Shown here piece after piece: positions 34,601 to 45,481 of a DNA stretch of 64,000 nt (position 1 is its first letter; every line of letters starts with the position of its first letter). The notes beneath the pieces were generated by a model. The model was not told where the DNA came from. It did no database searches and was given only the letters and a program-made list of their open reading frames with translations. The stretch spans positions 2,918,501 to 2,982,500 of the forward strand of contig JAFEUB010001038.1 of the NCBI GenBank assembly GCA_024529925.1. Direction: 5' to 3'. Source of the DNA: Ophthalmolycus amberensis (Eukaryota > Chordata > Actinopteri > Perciformes > Zoarcidae). A program made the position numbers and the translations under genes.

Positions 34601-37465
34601 CTGCAGGACAACAAGTTATTGTCATACTGTACGTCACGACAGAACGTGAACTCAAGCGAGCCAAAGCAAACCAATCCAAAAGCAGGTTACCTTGACGACG
34701 TGAAGTTTGGGCAGAAGGTTGCAGTCAGCCAGCGTCAGGTCGTCTCCGTCCAGGTATTTGCGTTTGGATTCGCCCTCGCCTCTGTGGTGTCCCCCCTCAA
34801 CCTCGTCAGGTAGAGGACTCGTCAGATACTCGTCCAGCTTAGCCAGGCACTTGTCTAGACTCTTCTCGAATGCTGGAACACACGTAAAGCACATACACAG
34901 GTTACAACGTCATACAGGTCTTTGAACCTTCTGTTTGGATTATAATGGATATGTTAACTGGATGTATTTCCAACTTGCACCATGTCCCTTGGCAATTTCT
35001 TTCAGAATTATATTATGTTTTTTGTGCAAAGCAAATTCCCCGAGGAGCAAGTTTGATTCATATCCTTACCTCGATTTTTATCCGGTCTTTTGTTTTTGAC
35101 AAAAGCGGAGAACTTGGCAAATATGTCGTTCCCCGCTGCGTTTGATTCCCGATTCTTCGCTGCAAGTTTGGGATACCTAAGAAACATGAACGTGGCGTTA
35201 GTTGGGATGTTGCGCACCCTATTTCCCCCCCCCGCTCGTGTCTATTTACGCTTGTGAGGCCTACTTTGGTGGAGCCAGCATCTCCTCCAGATACTCCTCT
35301 ACTTTGTTGACGTCGGTGAGAACCTCCCCCTGGAAGGTGAGGAATGGCGGGTGTGTCCCCGGGGCCAGGTTGTGAAGGTCAGTCGGTTTCCTAATCAGAG
35401 TGGAATCATTTAACAACCTCTACTATCAAACTGCAATGAAATGCCTTTTCAATATAACAGTTTCCATCAAACCAATGATGCTCTTTCATTCGTCTATTCA
35501 GCCACGGAGGCTGTTGCTGCCAACGCCGACTACCTCGGGCCTCATTTCCATTCCATTTGAGCTTTTGTTCATTACCTTCACTATCGCTCAAAGGAGCACT
35601 TGAAGCAACATCTTACAGCTGCTCTTAAGCGGCTTAATCAAACAGTGAGTGATGGGATGTTGTGTCTATTAGCCCATGCAATACTTTAAATTGTCACAGT
35701 ACTGAGGTATACGTTAAAGTATATTCATTTTAATGTGCCATTTTTTTTTTACTGCTATGCAAAGATAACAAACATGCGGTGTGACGTGACGTTATTATTA
35801 CCTCTTGAGGTCCACGGTGGTGACGTTGAAGACAACGCCTTTCAGCCAGAGGATCATAAAGAGGCGCTGAGAGAAGGGACAGTTTCCGATGCTCTCCCCA
35901 TCACTCCCAGCCTGTACACGCACACATGTGAAAACACGGTAAGACACTACTACATACACTGATTTACACACACACACACACACATACACACACACACTCC
36001 TGACCAACAACTGACAAGTTCTCAATCACTTAATTAAATCACAAACATAATACAAGAACGATCAGTGCTTTTAGTTTGAAGGAGAGGGCGGGTCTGTGTG
36101 TGCACATGACTGCATTTATAATTGACATATGATCAAGTACAGTGGTATGAGTATGCATATTTGTGTGCGTGTGTGTGTGTGTGTGTGCGCACGGCTGGAA
36201 TAGGACACTGTAATCAGACACCGAGTCCAACATGAATAATCCACGCTGCTTCCATTAGTCGCCTCACTGCCTGTTTGGACGTGCGGTTCCTACTGTACAA
36301 TACAGTAGTAGTGTACCAGCTATATCTATAACCTACTGTCCACACACTTTCACTGAGCTTCAACCACAATCTGCTTTGCTTTGCCTCGCTTTAGGACACT
36401 GACACTTGTTTTTGAAGCGTTTCTACCTTTCAATACAGCCGTTGCTGTCCATTAATGTCAGGACAATGTGTGAGTTAACTATCAACTGAGTCATTTGATA
36501 ATTAACCAATACTCAGATGAAAAAATCCACTCCTGCGTCTGTATGTTAAATACAAAGGTAAAGCCAGAAGTTAGTTAGCTTAGCTTAGCATCAAGACCGG
36601 TAGCACGGGAAAACAGCTCGCCTGGCTCGATCCAAAGGGAAGCCACTTATGGTACGGCAGCGGGAACAATATATACTTCACACTTAGTGAGCTTTAGAGG
36701 GGATGGTAGACATTTTGTATAGCTGTTTTCCAATAGCTATGCTAAGCTAAGCTAACGAGTTGGCAAATTTAGCATGCAGATGTGAGAGTGGTATCAATCT
36801 TCTCGTCCAAATCTCTGCAAAAAAAAATGAAACACCTTGAACTATTCATTACATTTTTTTTTTTGCAAGTCAAGTAAAACGTGTAAATGAGTGCGCATGC
36901 GGTAGACTCAACAGACTGTCACACTCCCAACACAATATGCGTACACAGGCATACCTCCACACACTGCATCATAGCTTCAGACCATCTAAAGCCGCTGCTC
37001 TCAATGCTGAAAGGACCCCAGTAATAATTCATTGGGGGAGAGAAAGAGAGAGAATGTCCGTGCACACGTGGGTGTCAGGTTAACACATGGAAAATCTGCA
37101 CACAACAACAACAACATGGCATGCGTGCGCTTAAAGGAGCCACCCCCAACATGCACACACACTGACACACTAAACCGATTCTATGGTGTGCATACGCATC
37201 TTAAATTTGACCTTAACAAACAAACAAAAACTATTTCAGGCAAAGTGAGACAGTAAAGTTCCTCCAGAAATGTAATTTAAATGTGAGAAGAGAACTGATC
37301 CAGTGTCAGCTTGTGACGGGATCAAACTGCACCAACACCCACACAAGCATGACTCCCCACCTTGACAAATAGCTCAATATCAGGGTCCTTGTCCTCCTCG
37401 GCCGCGGCATCCGTCATGGTCAGGAAAATTTGCTTGTGTGTTTTGTTTCCACAAGTGTGTAGATG

Positions 37466-37496
<31 letters not shown>

Positions 37497-37501
37497 GTCT
37501 G

Positions 37502-37538
<37 letters not shown>

Positions 37539-37548
37539 CTGTCTGTGT

Positions 37549-37586
<38 letters not shown>

Positions 37587-37690
37587 AGCCGTGTCAGTTT
37601 ACAGCAGATTCTGCTGCAGGTCCATGTGTTGAAGTCCGCTTGGTCCCATAGCAGCTCTGTCAGAGTGTCAGCTGAGGACCAGTGCCAGCA

Positions 37691-37764
<74 letters not shown>

Positions 37765-38523
37765 GTTCAATTTGTACCCGAGGCCTCAGCAGTGGGGCGT
37801 GACACTGTCGGGCAAAAATAACCCCCTCGGATGGCGTGGAGAGGTGGGTGTCACGGAAAGCATTAGTGAGGGATGGGGTGGGGGTGGGGGAGACCAAGTC
37901 ACCCAAGGGTGCCCTGCCCCTCCCACCTCTTCCAGCTCTGATTGACCGGGTGACTTTGAATCATCGAAAGTCATCGTCTCCTTCTCAGACTCGTCACATG
38001 GGAACAAAACCAACAATGAGTGTGTGTATCAAAGCCTGATTTATGTTCTTCCATTTTCTAATAAAACAACCTTTATATAGGGTTTAGTTGCCATAACTGA
38101 CTTTATGATGGATAATAAATCATTTACAAATTTACAAATGTATCAAGATGCCCTGCAGTCTTTTTCCAGAAGGTATACTGAGATAAAGTAACTTTTTATT
38201 GACATTCGATGATAACAAATATGCTATAGATTGGTCTTTATATTGAATAAAAAGCTACTTAATTAAAGCTAGGCGCCAATGCTAACACAATGCTAACACT
38301 TCAAGAAAACATTTGAGTCAGTCAGCCCTAAAGAAAAGTTTGTGAGCCGCTGGGCTTGATGCTGCCAAAAAACTCAGTCCCTCTTGCTCTACTGCAATAA
38401 CCTCTGGGTTATAGAGCTAACATTTATGGTTTTAGTTTCAAAGTGTCTGATTTATGATGGTTGTATACTCCAGTGTAACTGGACTTTACTGTCCAATGTG
38501 CAGATTGTGTAATCAATTCAGTT

Positions 38524-38593
<70 letters not shown>

Positions 38594-39649
38594 GGTTGGG
38601 GAGTTGGGGAATTTTCAGCATAGATAAATAGAGAGATCTTCAGAGAGACACTTAGCATAGTACACACACACACACACACACATGAGAATTCACATGGGCG
38701 TGTGACAGGAACAGTCCCCAACTAACCCGGCACTGAGTCATAACATTCTTGTCAGTTCAACTTATATTTAGAACCAGAGGGACACACACATGCACACACA
38801 CACACACACGCACGCACACACGCACACACATGCACATCCTCGCACACACAGAAATTACTCATCATGAAGACATATTAATACACGTTTGTGTTGTGTGTGT
38901 GTGTGTGTGTGTGAAAGGCTCTGGATGTACAACAATCACATTACACACACACACACACACACACGGATATGCTCGACACACTTTGACCTCATAGGACTGA
39001 GATTTATGAGGCAGACACCTCAGTTCAAAGACAGGTTGTTAGTTTTGATCGAACCGAGCTCCGTTCGGAACCGCCTCCGAACCCACTTCCTCCCTACCTT
39101 GACATAAAGTTGGATTTTAGGTCCCTCTTTTTCAGGCTCTGGCTCCTCCTCGGGCTCCTCCTTCTCAGAGGCCGATGACGACGACGACGATGAAGACGAG
39201 GATCTGCGGGATGAGTTCCTGCCGTCTGCCCCTGCCTCTGGAGACCTCCTCTCCCAATTCAGCTCATTGCTGCTCTCCTCTACCTCTATCTTCTCCTCTT
39301 GCTCTTCCTGTCTCTCATCCTCCCGTTTCCAGTCGTCCGCCTTACCTTTGTCTCCATCTTCGGCGTGCGAGGAGGACGAGGAGGATGAGGAGGATGAGGA
39401 GGATGAGGAGGAACTGCTTCGCCTCTCCCCCGTGGGAGGGCGAGGCGGCGGGAGAGGAGGGGGAGTCGGTATCTGCGCTTTGGCCCGTCTGGTGTTCTCG
39501 TACTCCGCGGTCAGCTTGGCGGGCTCGTCGCACGGCGTCTCATAGGGCAAGTCGTATACGCCCGACGACTGGTTCTCGTAGGTCAAGTCGTATACGCCCG
39601 ACGACTGGTTCTCGTAGGTGAACTCTGGGTTCTCGTACACGGGATCCAT
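34436..39649 (-). CDS. clic5: CLIC5: chloride intracellular channel protein 5, two alternative first exons
   Basis: CLIC proteins are GST-fold proteins that exist soluble or membrane-inserted; CLIC5 associates with the ezrin/actin cortex, notably in stereocilia and podocytes. Five shared exons (110, 126, 107, 182 and 165 bp) encode AGSDGESIGNCPFSQRLF to DVAKRLGK-stop. The glutaredoxin-like CPFSQ motif and adjoining hydrophobic segment LFMILWLKGVVF form the putative membrane helix, and KKYRNYDIP is the conserved basic motif. A short first exon (37361-37417) gives 248 residues (human CLIC5A 251). A distal one (39098-39649) gives 413 (human CLIC5B 410). YPKLAAKNRESNAAG and CAADVEIELAY fit CLIC5 better than CLIC2, CLIC4 or CLIC6. 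The adjoining ENPP4 supports this, since the pair is also neighbouring in human. Confidence 0.92.
34691..34872 (-). CDS. clic5: CLIC5 shared exon 5
   Basis: Acceptor TTCCAG|CATTCG, donor GTCAAG|GTAACC. Encodes AFEKSLDKCLAKLDEYL to LTLADCNLLPKLHVVK, including the family-diagnostic acidic loop (DEVEGGHHRGEGES). Confidence 0.95.
35070..35176 (-). CDS. clic5: CLIC5 shared exon 4
   Basis: Acceptor TTCTTAG|GTATCC, donor CGAG|GTAAGG. Encodes YPKLAAKNRESNAAGNDIFA to KRPDKNR, start of the all-helical C-domain. Confidence 0.94.
35265..35390 (-). CDS. clic5: CLIC5 shared exon 3
   Basis: Acceptor GATTAG|GAAACC, donor CCAAA|GTAGGC. Encodes KPTDLHNLAPGTHPPFLTF to EEYLEEMLAPP, the end of the thioredoxin-like domain with the cis-proline region THPPF. 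Confidence 0.95.
35802..35911 (-). CDS. clic5: CLIC5 shared exon 2 (CPFSQ motif, membrane helix)
   Basis: Acceptor GTACAG|GCTGGG, donor AAGAG|GTAATA. Encodes AGSDGESIGNCPFSQRLFMI to VTTVDLK. Cys30 (short-form numbering) is the active-site-like cysteine. Confidence 0.96.
35912..37360 (-). other. clic5: CLIC5 intron 1 (short form), with foldback repeat copy
   Basis: Contains CA repeats at 35966-36000 and 36160-36190, and a copy of the interspersed foldback element at about 36540-36850. No further exon. Confidence 0.75.
36540..36850. repeat. Interspersed foldback element, copy 1
   Basis: TTAGCTTAGCTTAGCATCAA on the left and CTATGCTAAGCTAAGCTAAC on the right are inverted. The right part continues GAGAGTGGTATCAATCTTCT, shared with the copies near 46.6 and 60.3 kb. 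Confidence 0.8.
37361..37417 (-). CDS. clic5: CLIC5 short-isoform first coding exon
   Basis: Encodes MTDAAAEEDKDPDIELFVK (19 codons), donor GTCAAG|GTGGGG in the same phase as the long exon. It resembles human CLIC5A MTDSA..DPEIELFVK. The start codon has a good context (GACCATGAC). GT/CA repeats begin about 40 bases upstream of it. Confidence 0.9.
37455..37584. repeat. clic5: Compound GT repeat upstream of the CLIC5 short-form start
   Basis: Three GT blocks broken by CT and TT steps. In CLIC5 sense this is a CA-rich stretch starting about 40 bases upstream of the start codon, so it lies in the 5' UTR or core promoter of the short isoform. Confidence 0.93.
37694..37754. repeat. GT microsatellite, 30 units
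   Basis: Uninterrupted GT followed by a short GA run. It lies about 280 bases upstream (CLIC5 sense) of the short-form start codon. Confidence 0.95.
38525..38590. repeat. GT microsatellite, 33 units
   Basis: Longest uninterrupted dinucleotide run in the window; likely polymorphic. Confidence 0.95.
39098..39649 (-). CDS. clic5: CLIC5 long-isoform first coding exon
   Basis: Encodes 184 residues from MDPVYENPEF to IQLYVK, donor GTCAAG|GTAGGG. It contains two identical copies of TYENQSSGVYDL (residues 11-34), then PYETP, a proline-rich stretch (PTPPPLPPPRPP), polyserine, a Lys/Glu-rich segment, a second polyserine and EKEEPEEEPEPEKEGP. An acceptor-like CCCCCCACAG lies directly before the start codon, so an upstream non-coding exon is likely. 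The human long form is also tyrosine-rich here, but sequence similarity is low. Confidence 0.88.
39548..39619 (-). repeat. clic5: In-frame 36-bp tandem duplication in the CLIC5 long-form exon
   Basis: Two identical 36-base copies (39548-39583 and 39584-39619) encode TYENQSSGVYDL twice. Identity at the nucleotide level implies a recent duplication or gene conversion. Confidence 0.95.
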
Positions 39650-40590
39650 TCTGTGGGGGGTGAAGAGGTCAAACAGAGATCGTCCTGAGATGGCAGAGCG
39701 TGTCGCGGTGTACAGCAGAGTGACCGTGATGCCAGCCGTGTTCTACCTTATCAGAAGAGCCATATGGACTTTGGACAGGGAAGGGAGGAAGGCGATGCCA
39801 AGGGAGGACAGCGGTGATGATCCTTAAAGGAGAATACAACATGGCATACTATTGCTATTGTTGCTGAGAGCCAGTAGCTTCAAGGAGTTAATCATTTGGT
39901 GCACTGGACCATTTTTAACATTTTTAACCAAGATTATACAGCAATTTACTTAGCCTATGTCAATTTAGCATGCAGAGCATTGCAATGCAATGCGGGGACC
40001 GGAAACCTGTTATTGTTGCCCTTAAAATATATTGCCTGCCAGACAAATTGCAACATAATGCTTGAATGTAAAGGGGTATTGTGTACTAGCTGGTCATGCA
40101 CTAATTCACCACAATATATTTTCACAGAAGCATTTTTAACGATTTTATTGATTGGATGAAGACTGGAGGCATAATATCTAGTTATTCTAATCCTAATTCA
40201 ACTTCTGTAACGTTTAAAAATCAGCTTTTAAACATTTCATTCAACCACATACTTGTCCCGCCCCCCTTCAACGAATCTGAACGCTGATTCGCTGCTTGAA
40301 CTGCCAAATTTGTGAGGCGTCCCCTCAACTGTTACGTCAAGGCGGCCACAACATGAGCAGAGTGCGGGCAATTTGTACGTCAAAATAAAAGCCGTGTGTT
40401 TTTTCAAACTCTTAAATAAATTAATTCGTATGCATCACAGGATTTTTATTCACGATATAATATAACTTGAGTTGCTAATTATACGGAAAACGAAACTATA
40501 GATGGCAAAAAATGTCATTTTTTTGTATCACGGCGTGCGGCATTTCGAATAGGTATTTATTTTGAAATGCGTTACCGGAAGTGTCCGGAA
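39650..40590. promoter_or_regulatory. Divergent spacer between CLIC5 long form and ENPP4
   Basis: About 0.9 kb between head-to-head genes. It includes a GC-box-like CCGCCCCC near 40259 and, at the ENPP4 end, a perfect ETS-type site ACCGGAAGTG (40574-40583) just ahead of the inferred ENPP4 first exon. No TATA box is evident. Confidence 0.45.
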
Positions 40591-40599
40591 ACAATCTTA

Positions 40600-40757
40600 G
40601 CTAGCTCGACAACGTCCCTGAGTTTCGTTTGTTTTGAGGAAGTCAAGTGACGATGTCGCTGCGAAAGTAGACTGAAGGAGAAAGTTAACAACATTATACA
40701 GTTAACAGTATTCAACGAAACTGTCTGGAGGACAACTGGCTGTCAGCCCCCTTACAG
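40600..40757 (+). other. enpp4: Inferred non-coding first exon of ENPP4
   Basis: Ends with a good donor (TTACAG|GTAGCG) at 40757, downstream of the ETS-type site. It would join the acceptor at 41544 directly before the start codon. The 5' end is approximate. An alternative small exon with donor CTGT|GTAAGT near 41519 is possible. Confidence 0.45.
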
Positions 40758-41545
40758 GTAGCGTTATACATTAAACTGTTCGCGTTACGTGAACGCTGTA
40801 ACATCAGCAAGCGTGCAGCTAACCGGCTTGTCCGCTGATAGTATTTCAGCATTTCCTGCGCCATTATTCCTATAACTTCCGCATTGTTTTAAGCATTTAT
40901 TAATGTGATTATTAGAGGCGTGTATATGGTATTTTTTGTATATTATTATTTTTCGTGTGTAAAATAGGCTGTTTACAGTCCTGCAGTCACGTCCTTGTAA
41001 TTAAAATACACCTTTTAACTGGTATGCTTGTGTCGTTGACAAACTGAAACGTGCTGCTGTCTCATGCTGTCCTCTGATAATGAGCATATGAGCTAAATGT
41101 GTCTGTTTTTAGTCCTCTGTAACCTTGTTTCCGCAGTCACAATCGTGTCAGTTGACTTGTAGTTTGATGCATATGAAACGGGATGTTGAGTGAGAAGAGG
41201 TATGGGGACTGAAAAAGTTGGATGGGTGAAGAAGGGAAGGAACCAAATCCTATTTTTGGCTTCACTTTCTCTCTCTGTGGGCTTCTGTGTCAGAATTATG
41301 ACTGGCATCATCATTGTACTCAGTTCCTTTTTTTTCTCTTTCAGTTTAGCCACGTGAAATTGACTTTCAGATCTTTTTTTATCACTTTCGTTTAGGGCTA
41401 CATAACTTGCACAGCTACCATCACCCTCAGTTGAACTCTGTGTAGCGCACTAAGATGGGGGCGATGGTATTTATTATACCTGCTGAACAGATAGTGTGGC
41501 TGTAGACTCTGTCTTCTGTGTAAGTACAACATCCGTCTTCTCAGG

Positions 41546-41782
41546 ATGTTACTGAAAGTGCTGCTGGGCCTCCTGTGTGGCGTCGGGGCCTCGGGCGTGG
41601 TAAACGGCACGGCTCGGCAGGGCCCTCCGCCGCTGCTGCTGGTGTCGTTCGACGGCTTCCGCGCCGACTACCTGCGGCGGTTCCCCATGCCCAACCTGAA
41701 GCGCCTGTACAGCCAGGGGGTCCTGGTGGAGCATCTCACCAACGTCTTCATCACCAAGACGTTTCCCAACCACTACAGCCTG
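41546..41782 (+). CDS. enpp4: ENPP4 coding exon 1 (signal peptide, Asp36, Thr72)
   Basis: Residues 1-79, ending in FPNHYSL; donor AGCCTG|GTAACC, phase 0. Confidence 0.95.
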
Positions 41783-43643
41783 GTAACCCCCGCAGCTTGT
41801 TTTGATTGTGTGGCACAACTAAGTCTGAACCAATTAAGTCTCAATAAGATAGACATGAATAGAAGATGACAAACTAAGAATCTTCTCCTCTCCAGGTGAC
41901 GGGGCTGTACGCCGAGTCCCACGGCATCCTGGCCAGCAACATGTACGACCCCGTCATCCACAAGCACTTCCACGCCGGCGACACTGACCCGGTGTGGTGG
42001 AGCAAGGCGCCCCTCTGGATCACGGCGCTGGACTCCGGCTACAAGACAGCGGCTGTGATGTGGCCCGGCTGTGACGTGGCCTTCGGCAACCGCACGGCGT
42101 CGCACTTCCAGCCCTTCGACCGCAACGTGACGTTCCGACAGCGGCTGGGGAACGTGACGCAGTGGATGCTGGGAGATGGAAAGGTAAGAAAACACACCGT
42201 GCTTCTTCTGTTTGCCCGTCGGTGTCTTTCAAGGTTTCCATCCCGCCTATTTTTTGCCATTGACATTCTGTACCACACACTCTATTCCACCAGGAGGAAG
42301 GAGTGATGTTCGCAGCGCTTTACTGGGAGGAACCGGACCAGTCGGGTCACATATTCGGCCCGGACAACGACACTGCCATGAGCCAAGTGCTGAAAGAGGT
42401 ACTGTCTTTTTTTATTTTTTTTGCTTAAAATCTCAGAGAAGCTCAATTAACCACAACACAAAATGTTCCTGAAATCTTCTGCTCTGAACTAAAATGTATT
42501 TGTTGGAAGCATCATTTTGTCATCCTTATAATGAAAAGACTAGATTCGTACAGAGCTCCCCTGCACTTCAGGTTTTGCTCAACGTAAACCGGTACTGATA
42601 GCCGTGTGTCCGCTCGTGTGCGACCAGGTTGACGACAACATCGGCCTGCTGATCTCGGAGCTGGACCGCACCGGCCTCTGGGGTCGCGTCAACGTCCTGG
42701 TGACCAGCGACCACGGCATGGCCCAGTGCTCGGCCGAGCGCCTCATACGGCTGGACGACTGCCTCCACCCCGACAACTACACGCTGGTGGACCTCTCGGC
42801 AGTCACGGCCCTCATCCCGCACCACGGTAACCGGGCCCCACGCGAGATGAAAGAGCCTGCGTACGAACATGCGGCCGGCGGTGGACATTTACTCACACAA
42901 ACACCTGTTTCTGTGCATGTGCGTTGCAGACCCGGAGGCCATCTGTGCCTTGCTGAATAAGTGCCACACCCACATGAAGGCGTATTTGAAGTCGGACATC
43001 CCCGACAGGCTGCACTACCGGAACAACGAGCGGGTCCAGCCGATCATAGTGATCGCCGACGAAGGCTGGACCATAGTGAAGCGAGGGAACGAGCTGCCGC
43101 GCTGTACGTCTAATCATTGTTTTCCTCTTTACCGCGATAGCCCGACATTTGATCCCCTTCACCCACCGCTCTCCTTCTGTCCCCTCCAGTTGGCGACCAC
43201 GGCTACGACAACTCCCTACCCAGCATGCACCCCTTTATGGCGGCGGCGGGGCCCAGCTTCCGCAAGGGCTATCGGATCAGTGGCCTGCAGAGCGTGGACA
43301 TCTACCCGCTCATGTGCCACCTGCTGTCGGTGCCCCCGCAGCCCAACAACGGCAGCCTGAACCAGGCCCGGTGCCTGCTGGCCGCCGAGACCTGCTGGGA
43401 GGTCCCTCTGGTGGTCGGCATGGTGGTGGGCGTCCTGCTGGTGCTCACCGCGATCACCGGTGAGTCCCAAATGACTCGAGTGTGATAAGTTAATATCGAC
43501 AGGTTTGTTTAAGCTCTACTAACACGACCTGTTGCTCTTCAGTTCTGTTCAGGTTCCTGAGGTACCACCACCCGTCAGCCTCCCGGCCCTTCCAGAGGCT
43601 GCAGGTTGATGACGACGACGACGACGAGCCCCTGTTGGAGTAA
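41546..43643 (+). CDS. enpp4: ENPP4: bis(5'-adenosyl)-triphosphatase, ectonucleotide pyrophosphatase/phosphodiesterase 4
   Basis: Type I membrane ectoenzyme that hydrolyses Ap3A outside the cell; in mammals it promotes platelet aggregation. Seven coding exons (237, 288, 105, 199, 174, 270 and 101 bp) join in frame to 457 residues (human 453). A signal peptide spans about residues 1-23. The two-zinc alkaline-phosphatase-type site is intact: Asp36 (SFDGFR), nucleophile Thr72 (ITKTFPNHY), Asp190/His194 (EEPDQSGH), Asp238/His239 (TSDHG) and His338 (GDHGYD). NRT, NVT and NGS sequons are present. A membrane helix at about 405-428 is followed by a short tail ending in DDDDDDEPLLE, like human EDDDDPLIG and unlike ENPP5. 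Codon usage is strongly GC-rich compared with the introns. The start follows an acceptor (CTTCTCAG|G-ATG). Confidence 0.95.
41896..42183 (+). CDS. enpp4: ENPP4 coding exon 2
   Basis: Acceptor TCCAG|GTGACG, donor GGAAAG|GTAAGA. Encodes VTGLYAESHGILASNMYDP to QWMLGDGK, with sequons NRT and NVT (twice). Confidence 0.96.
42294..42398 (+). CDS. enpp4: ENPP4 coding exon 3
   Basis: Acceptor CCACCAG|GAGGAA, donor AAAGAG|GTACTG. Encodes 35 codons including YWEEPDQSGHIFGPDND with metal ligands Asp190 and His194. Confidence 0.95.
42628..42826 (+). CDS. enpp4: ENPP4 coding exon 4
   Basis: Acceptor CGACCAG|GTTGAC, donor CACG|GTAACC. Encodes VDDNIGLLISELDRTGLW and VTSDHGMAQCS with Asp238/His239. Confidence 0.95.
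42930..43103 (+). CDS. enpp4: ENPP4 coding exon 5
   Basis: Acceptor TTGCAG|ACCCGG, donor CGCT|GTACGT. Encodes PEAICALLNKCHTHMKAYL to IVIADEGWTIVKRGNELP. Confidence 0.94.
43190..43459 (+). CDS. enpp4: ENPP4 coding exon 6
   Basis: Acceptor CTCCAG|TTGGCG, donor ACCG|GTGAGT. Encodes GDHGYDNSLPSMHPFMAAAG, the NGS sequon and most of the membrane helix (VPLVVGMVVGVLLVLTAIT). Confidence 0.95.
43543..43643 (+). CDS. enpp4: ENPP4 last coding exon (cytosolic tail)
   Basis: Acceptor CTCTTCAG|TTCTG. Encodes VLFRFLRYHHPSASRPFQRL and the acidic DDDDDDEPLLE tail; stop TAA at 43641-43643. The acidic run is a GAC trinucleotide repeat. Confidence 0.94.
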
Positions 43644-44008
43644 ACCGATCCCAGCCGGGCTCTCCAGAGGTACTTCACATGATGCACTTTACTCACCGAG
43701 GCCCCCGGCTGTCACTCAGGCATGTGTATGTGTGTTGTTCATGTGCACGTAAACAGTAGAAAGGTTGTTTTAAATACGTTCAGGCCCACTGACACCTGCT
43801 GGGCAGTCGTTCACTGCTGTGAAAACAGTGAATCCATTTCATAACTCTCCATAATGTGTGCCGTTTTATAACAACAATCTGTTACTGTAGACTTGAAACC
43901 AGCTGTGTTTTGTTGTAGAAACGGAACAGCTCTGAGGAAATATTGAAACCTTTTTTTGGTGGTAGGATGAACATTGAGATTAATCATTTTATTCTGTGGG
44001 AAAAAGAG

Positions 44009-44064
44009 GACTTTTGTTTAAAGAAGAGATTTATTAGACTTTTGTTTAAAGAAGAGATTTATTC
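44009..44064 (+). repeat. enpp4: 28-bp tandem duplication in ENPP4 3' UTR
   Basis: GACTTTTGTTTAAAGAAGAG followed by ATTTATTA/C occurs twice back to back, differing only in the last base. Confidence 0.95.
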
Positions 44065-45475
44065 TTTTGCGGTAATTGTTTATAGAAGTCTTTATTTAGT
44101 ATGTGCGGATTTGCCTTTTCTTTTGTACTTGTGTTGTTACTTTTGGCCAGCAGAGGGAGCCAGTAGCTCAACTGAGATTTATATATTGCGTCTCACTGAG
44201 ATCCTGTTTGTCTTGAAGCCTGAAAGATTGTTCGCTGGAAATCTTAGTGTTTCTGCGTGTGCCGTCACTGTGTTGGTTTATTTGTTACACTGATAACCTG
44301 AGTCTCAAGTGATCTAAAAAAACAACAACACTTGGATTCTCCTTTTATCCATCCTTAACTGAAATTTCACATCTGACTTGATGTATTTTTACTGTTGAAT
44401 TATAGCGTGAGAGGTAACAACAAAGTGGAAGGGTGCTTTGAAGAGTGTTTTCTATGCAAATTCTTCAGTAAGTGTCTGTTTCAGGTATCCATTCTGTACT
44501 TAAGCATGTATTCTAATGATACCAAAGACTGTTAAGATGCACAACAGGCGCTCCAAGGAGATGTGCAACATAGGTTTTTTTTACAGAGGGATTTGCGTCA
44601 TAAAATTTAAAGCAGTTCAATGAATTTTATTATCATCATGCAGGGCGGTAATTTACTGGATCAGCTGGATGTTAAGAGTAGCACAAGATGAAACTCAAGG
44701 AATAATAAATATCTCGGGGCGTCTTCTTCTTCTTAATCTTGCTGATGCTTACTGATGCCTCTTTTCTCACTATCATCAAATCCCACGCACGAAAAGACCA
44801 AAACCAACGATGAATGTTTCCGCTAACAAGTACGGTGTGTGTATCGAAGCCATATAAATCCTTTTGCACTGTGCCGTAGAGCTCCATTGTTATTAAAAAC
44901 ACATCACTGAGCCGCTGTTCCTCAATTTGTTTTGACTCAGTCCCACGCAAACCGTCCTGCTGCCCCAAATACTCACGAGAGCGCCAAATGTTTACTCATC
45001 CACGGCTAAAAGCAGACCGAACAAATGCACTATTTTCTCATTTTTTGAGGAATGTTTGCTCAAAACTACAGTGCCCAGCTGATTCAGGAGATTATTAGTG
45101 AGTTCATCATGAGTGCCGCCAACGGGACAGGGATGATATTTTCATGGGATTTATTAAAAATAACTCAACTTTAGAATATCTCCAGCCTCATCTTTTATTA
45201 ATGCAGCTGCTTGCATATTTAGTGATATGTATATAGTGTCCATGCATCTATTTATGTGTGTTTTGCTACTGAAGTGAAGAGGAATAATTTCATATTTATG
45301 GGTGTTTGTGGTCTTTTAATGTTACATATAAGCTGCGTCTGTGCACTCTATGCTGTGTTCCATCCAAGTTACTCTTTTTAGTTTTCTATTCATAAAAGCT
45401 GGTAAAACTTCGGCACAATCCTAATCCTGCCTGGCCTGTGTAGAGATTCCTGTGAAATGACAATTTTTGAAAACA

Positions 45476-45481
45476 AATAAA
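45476..45481 (+). terminator. enpp4: Poly(A) signal AATAAA, ENPP4
   Basis: AATAAA in AACAAATAAAGTTAATTG, followed by a T-rich element. Confidence 0.65.

Larger units (their letters stand above)
37418..39097 (-). other. clic5: CLIC5 intron after the long first exon; includes the short-form promoter region
   Basis: Dominated by CA/GT repeats: 37455-37584, 37694-37754, 38525-38590 (33 units), 38663-38681, 38780-38850 and about 38893-38965. No other coding exon seen. Confidence 0.7.

Noticed and set aside
37322..37906. Cys/Val- and Thr/His-rich open frames on both strands
   Set aside because: Translations of CA/GT repeats; only the 57-bp CLIC5 exon on the minus strand is real.
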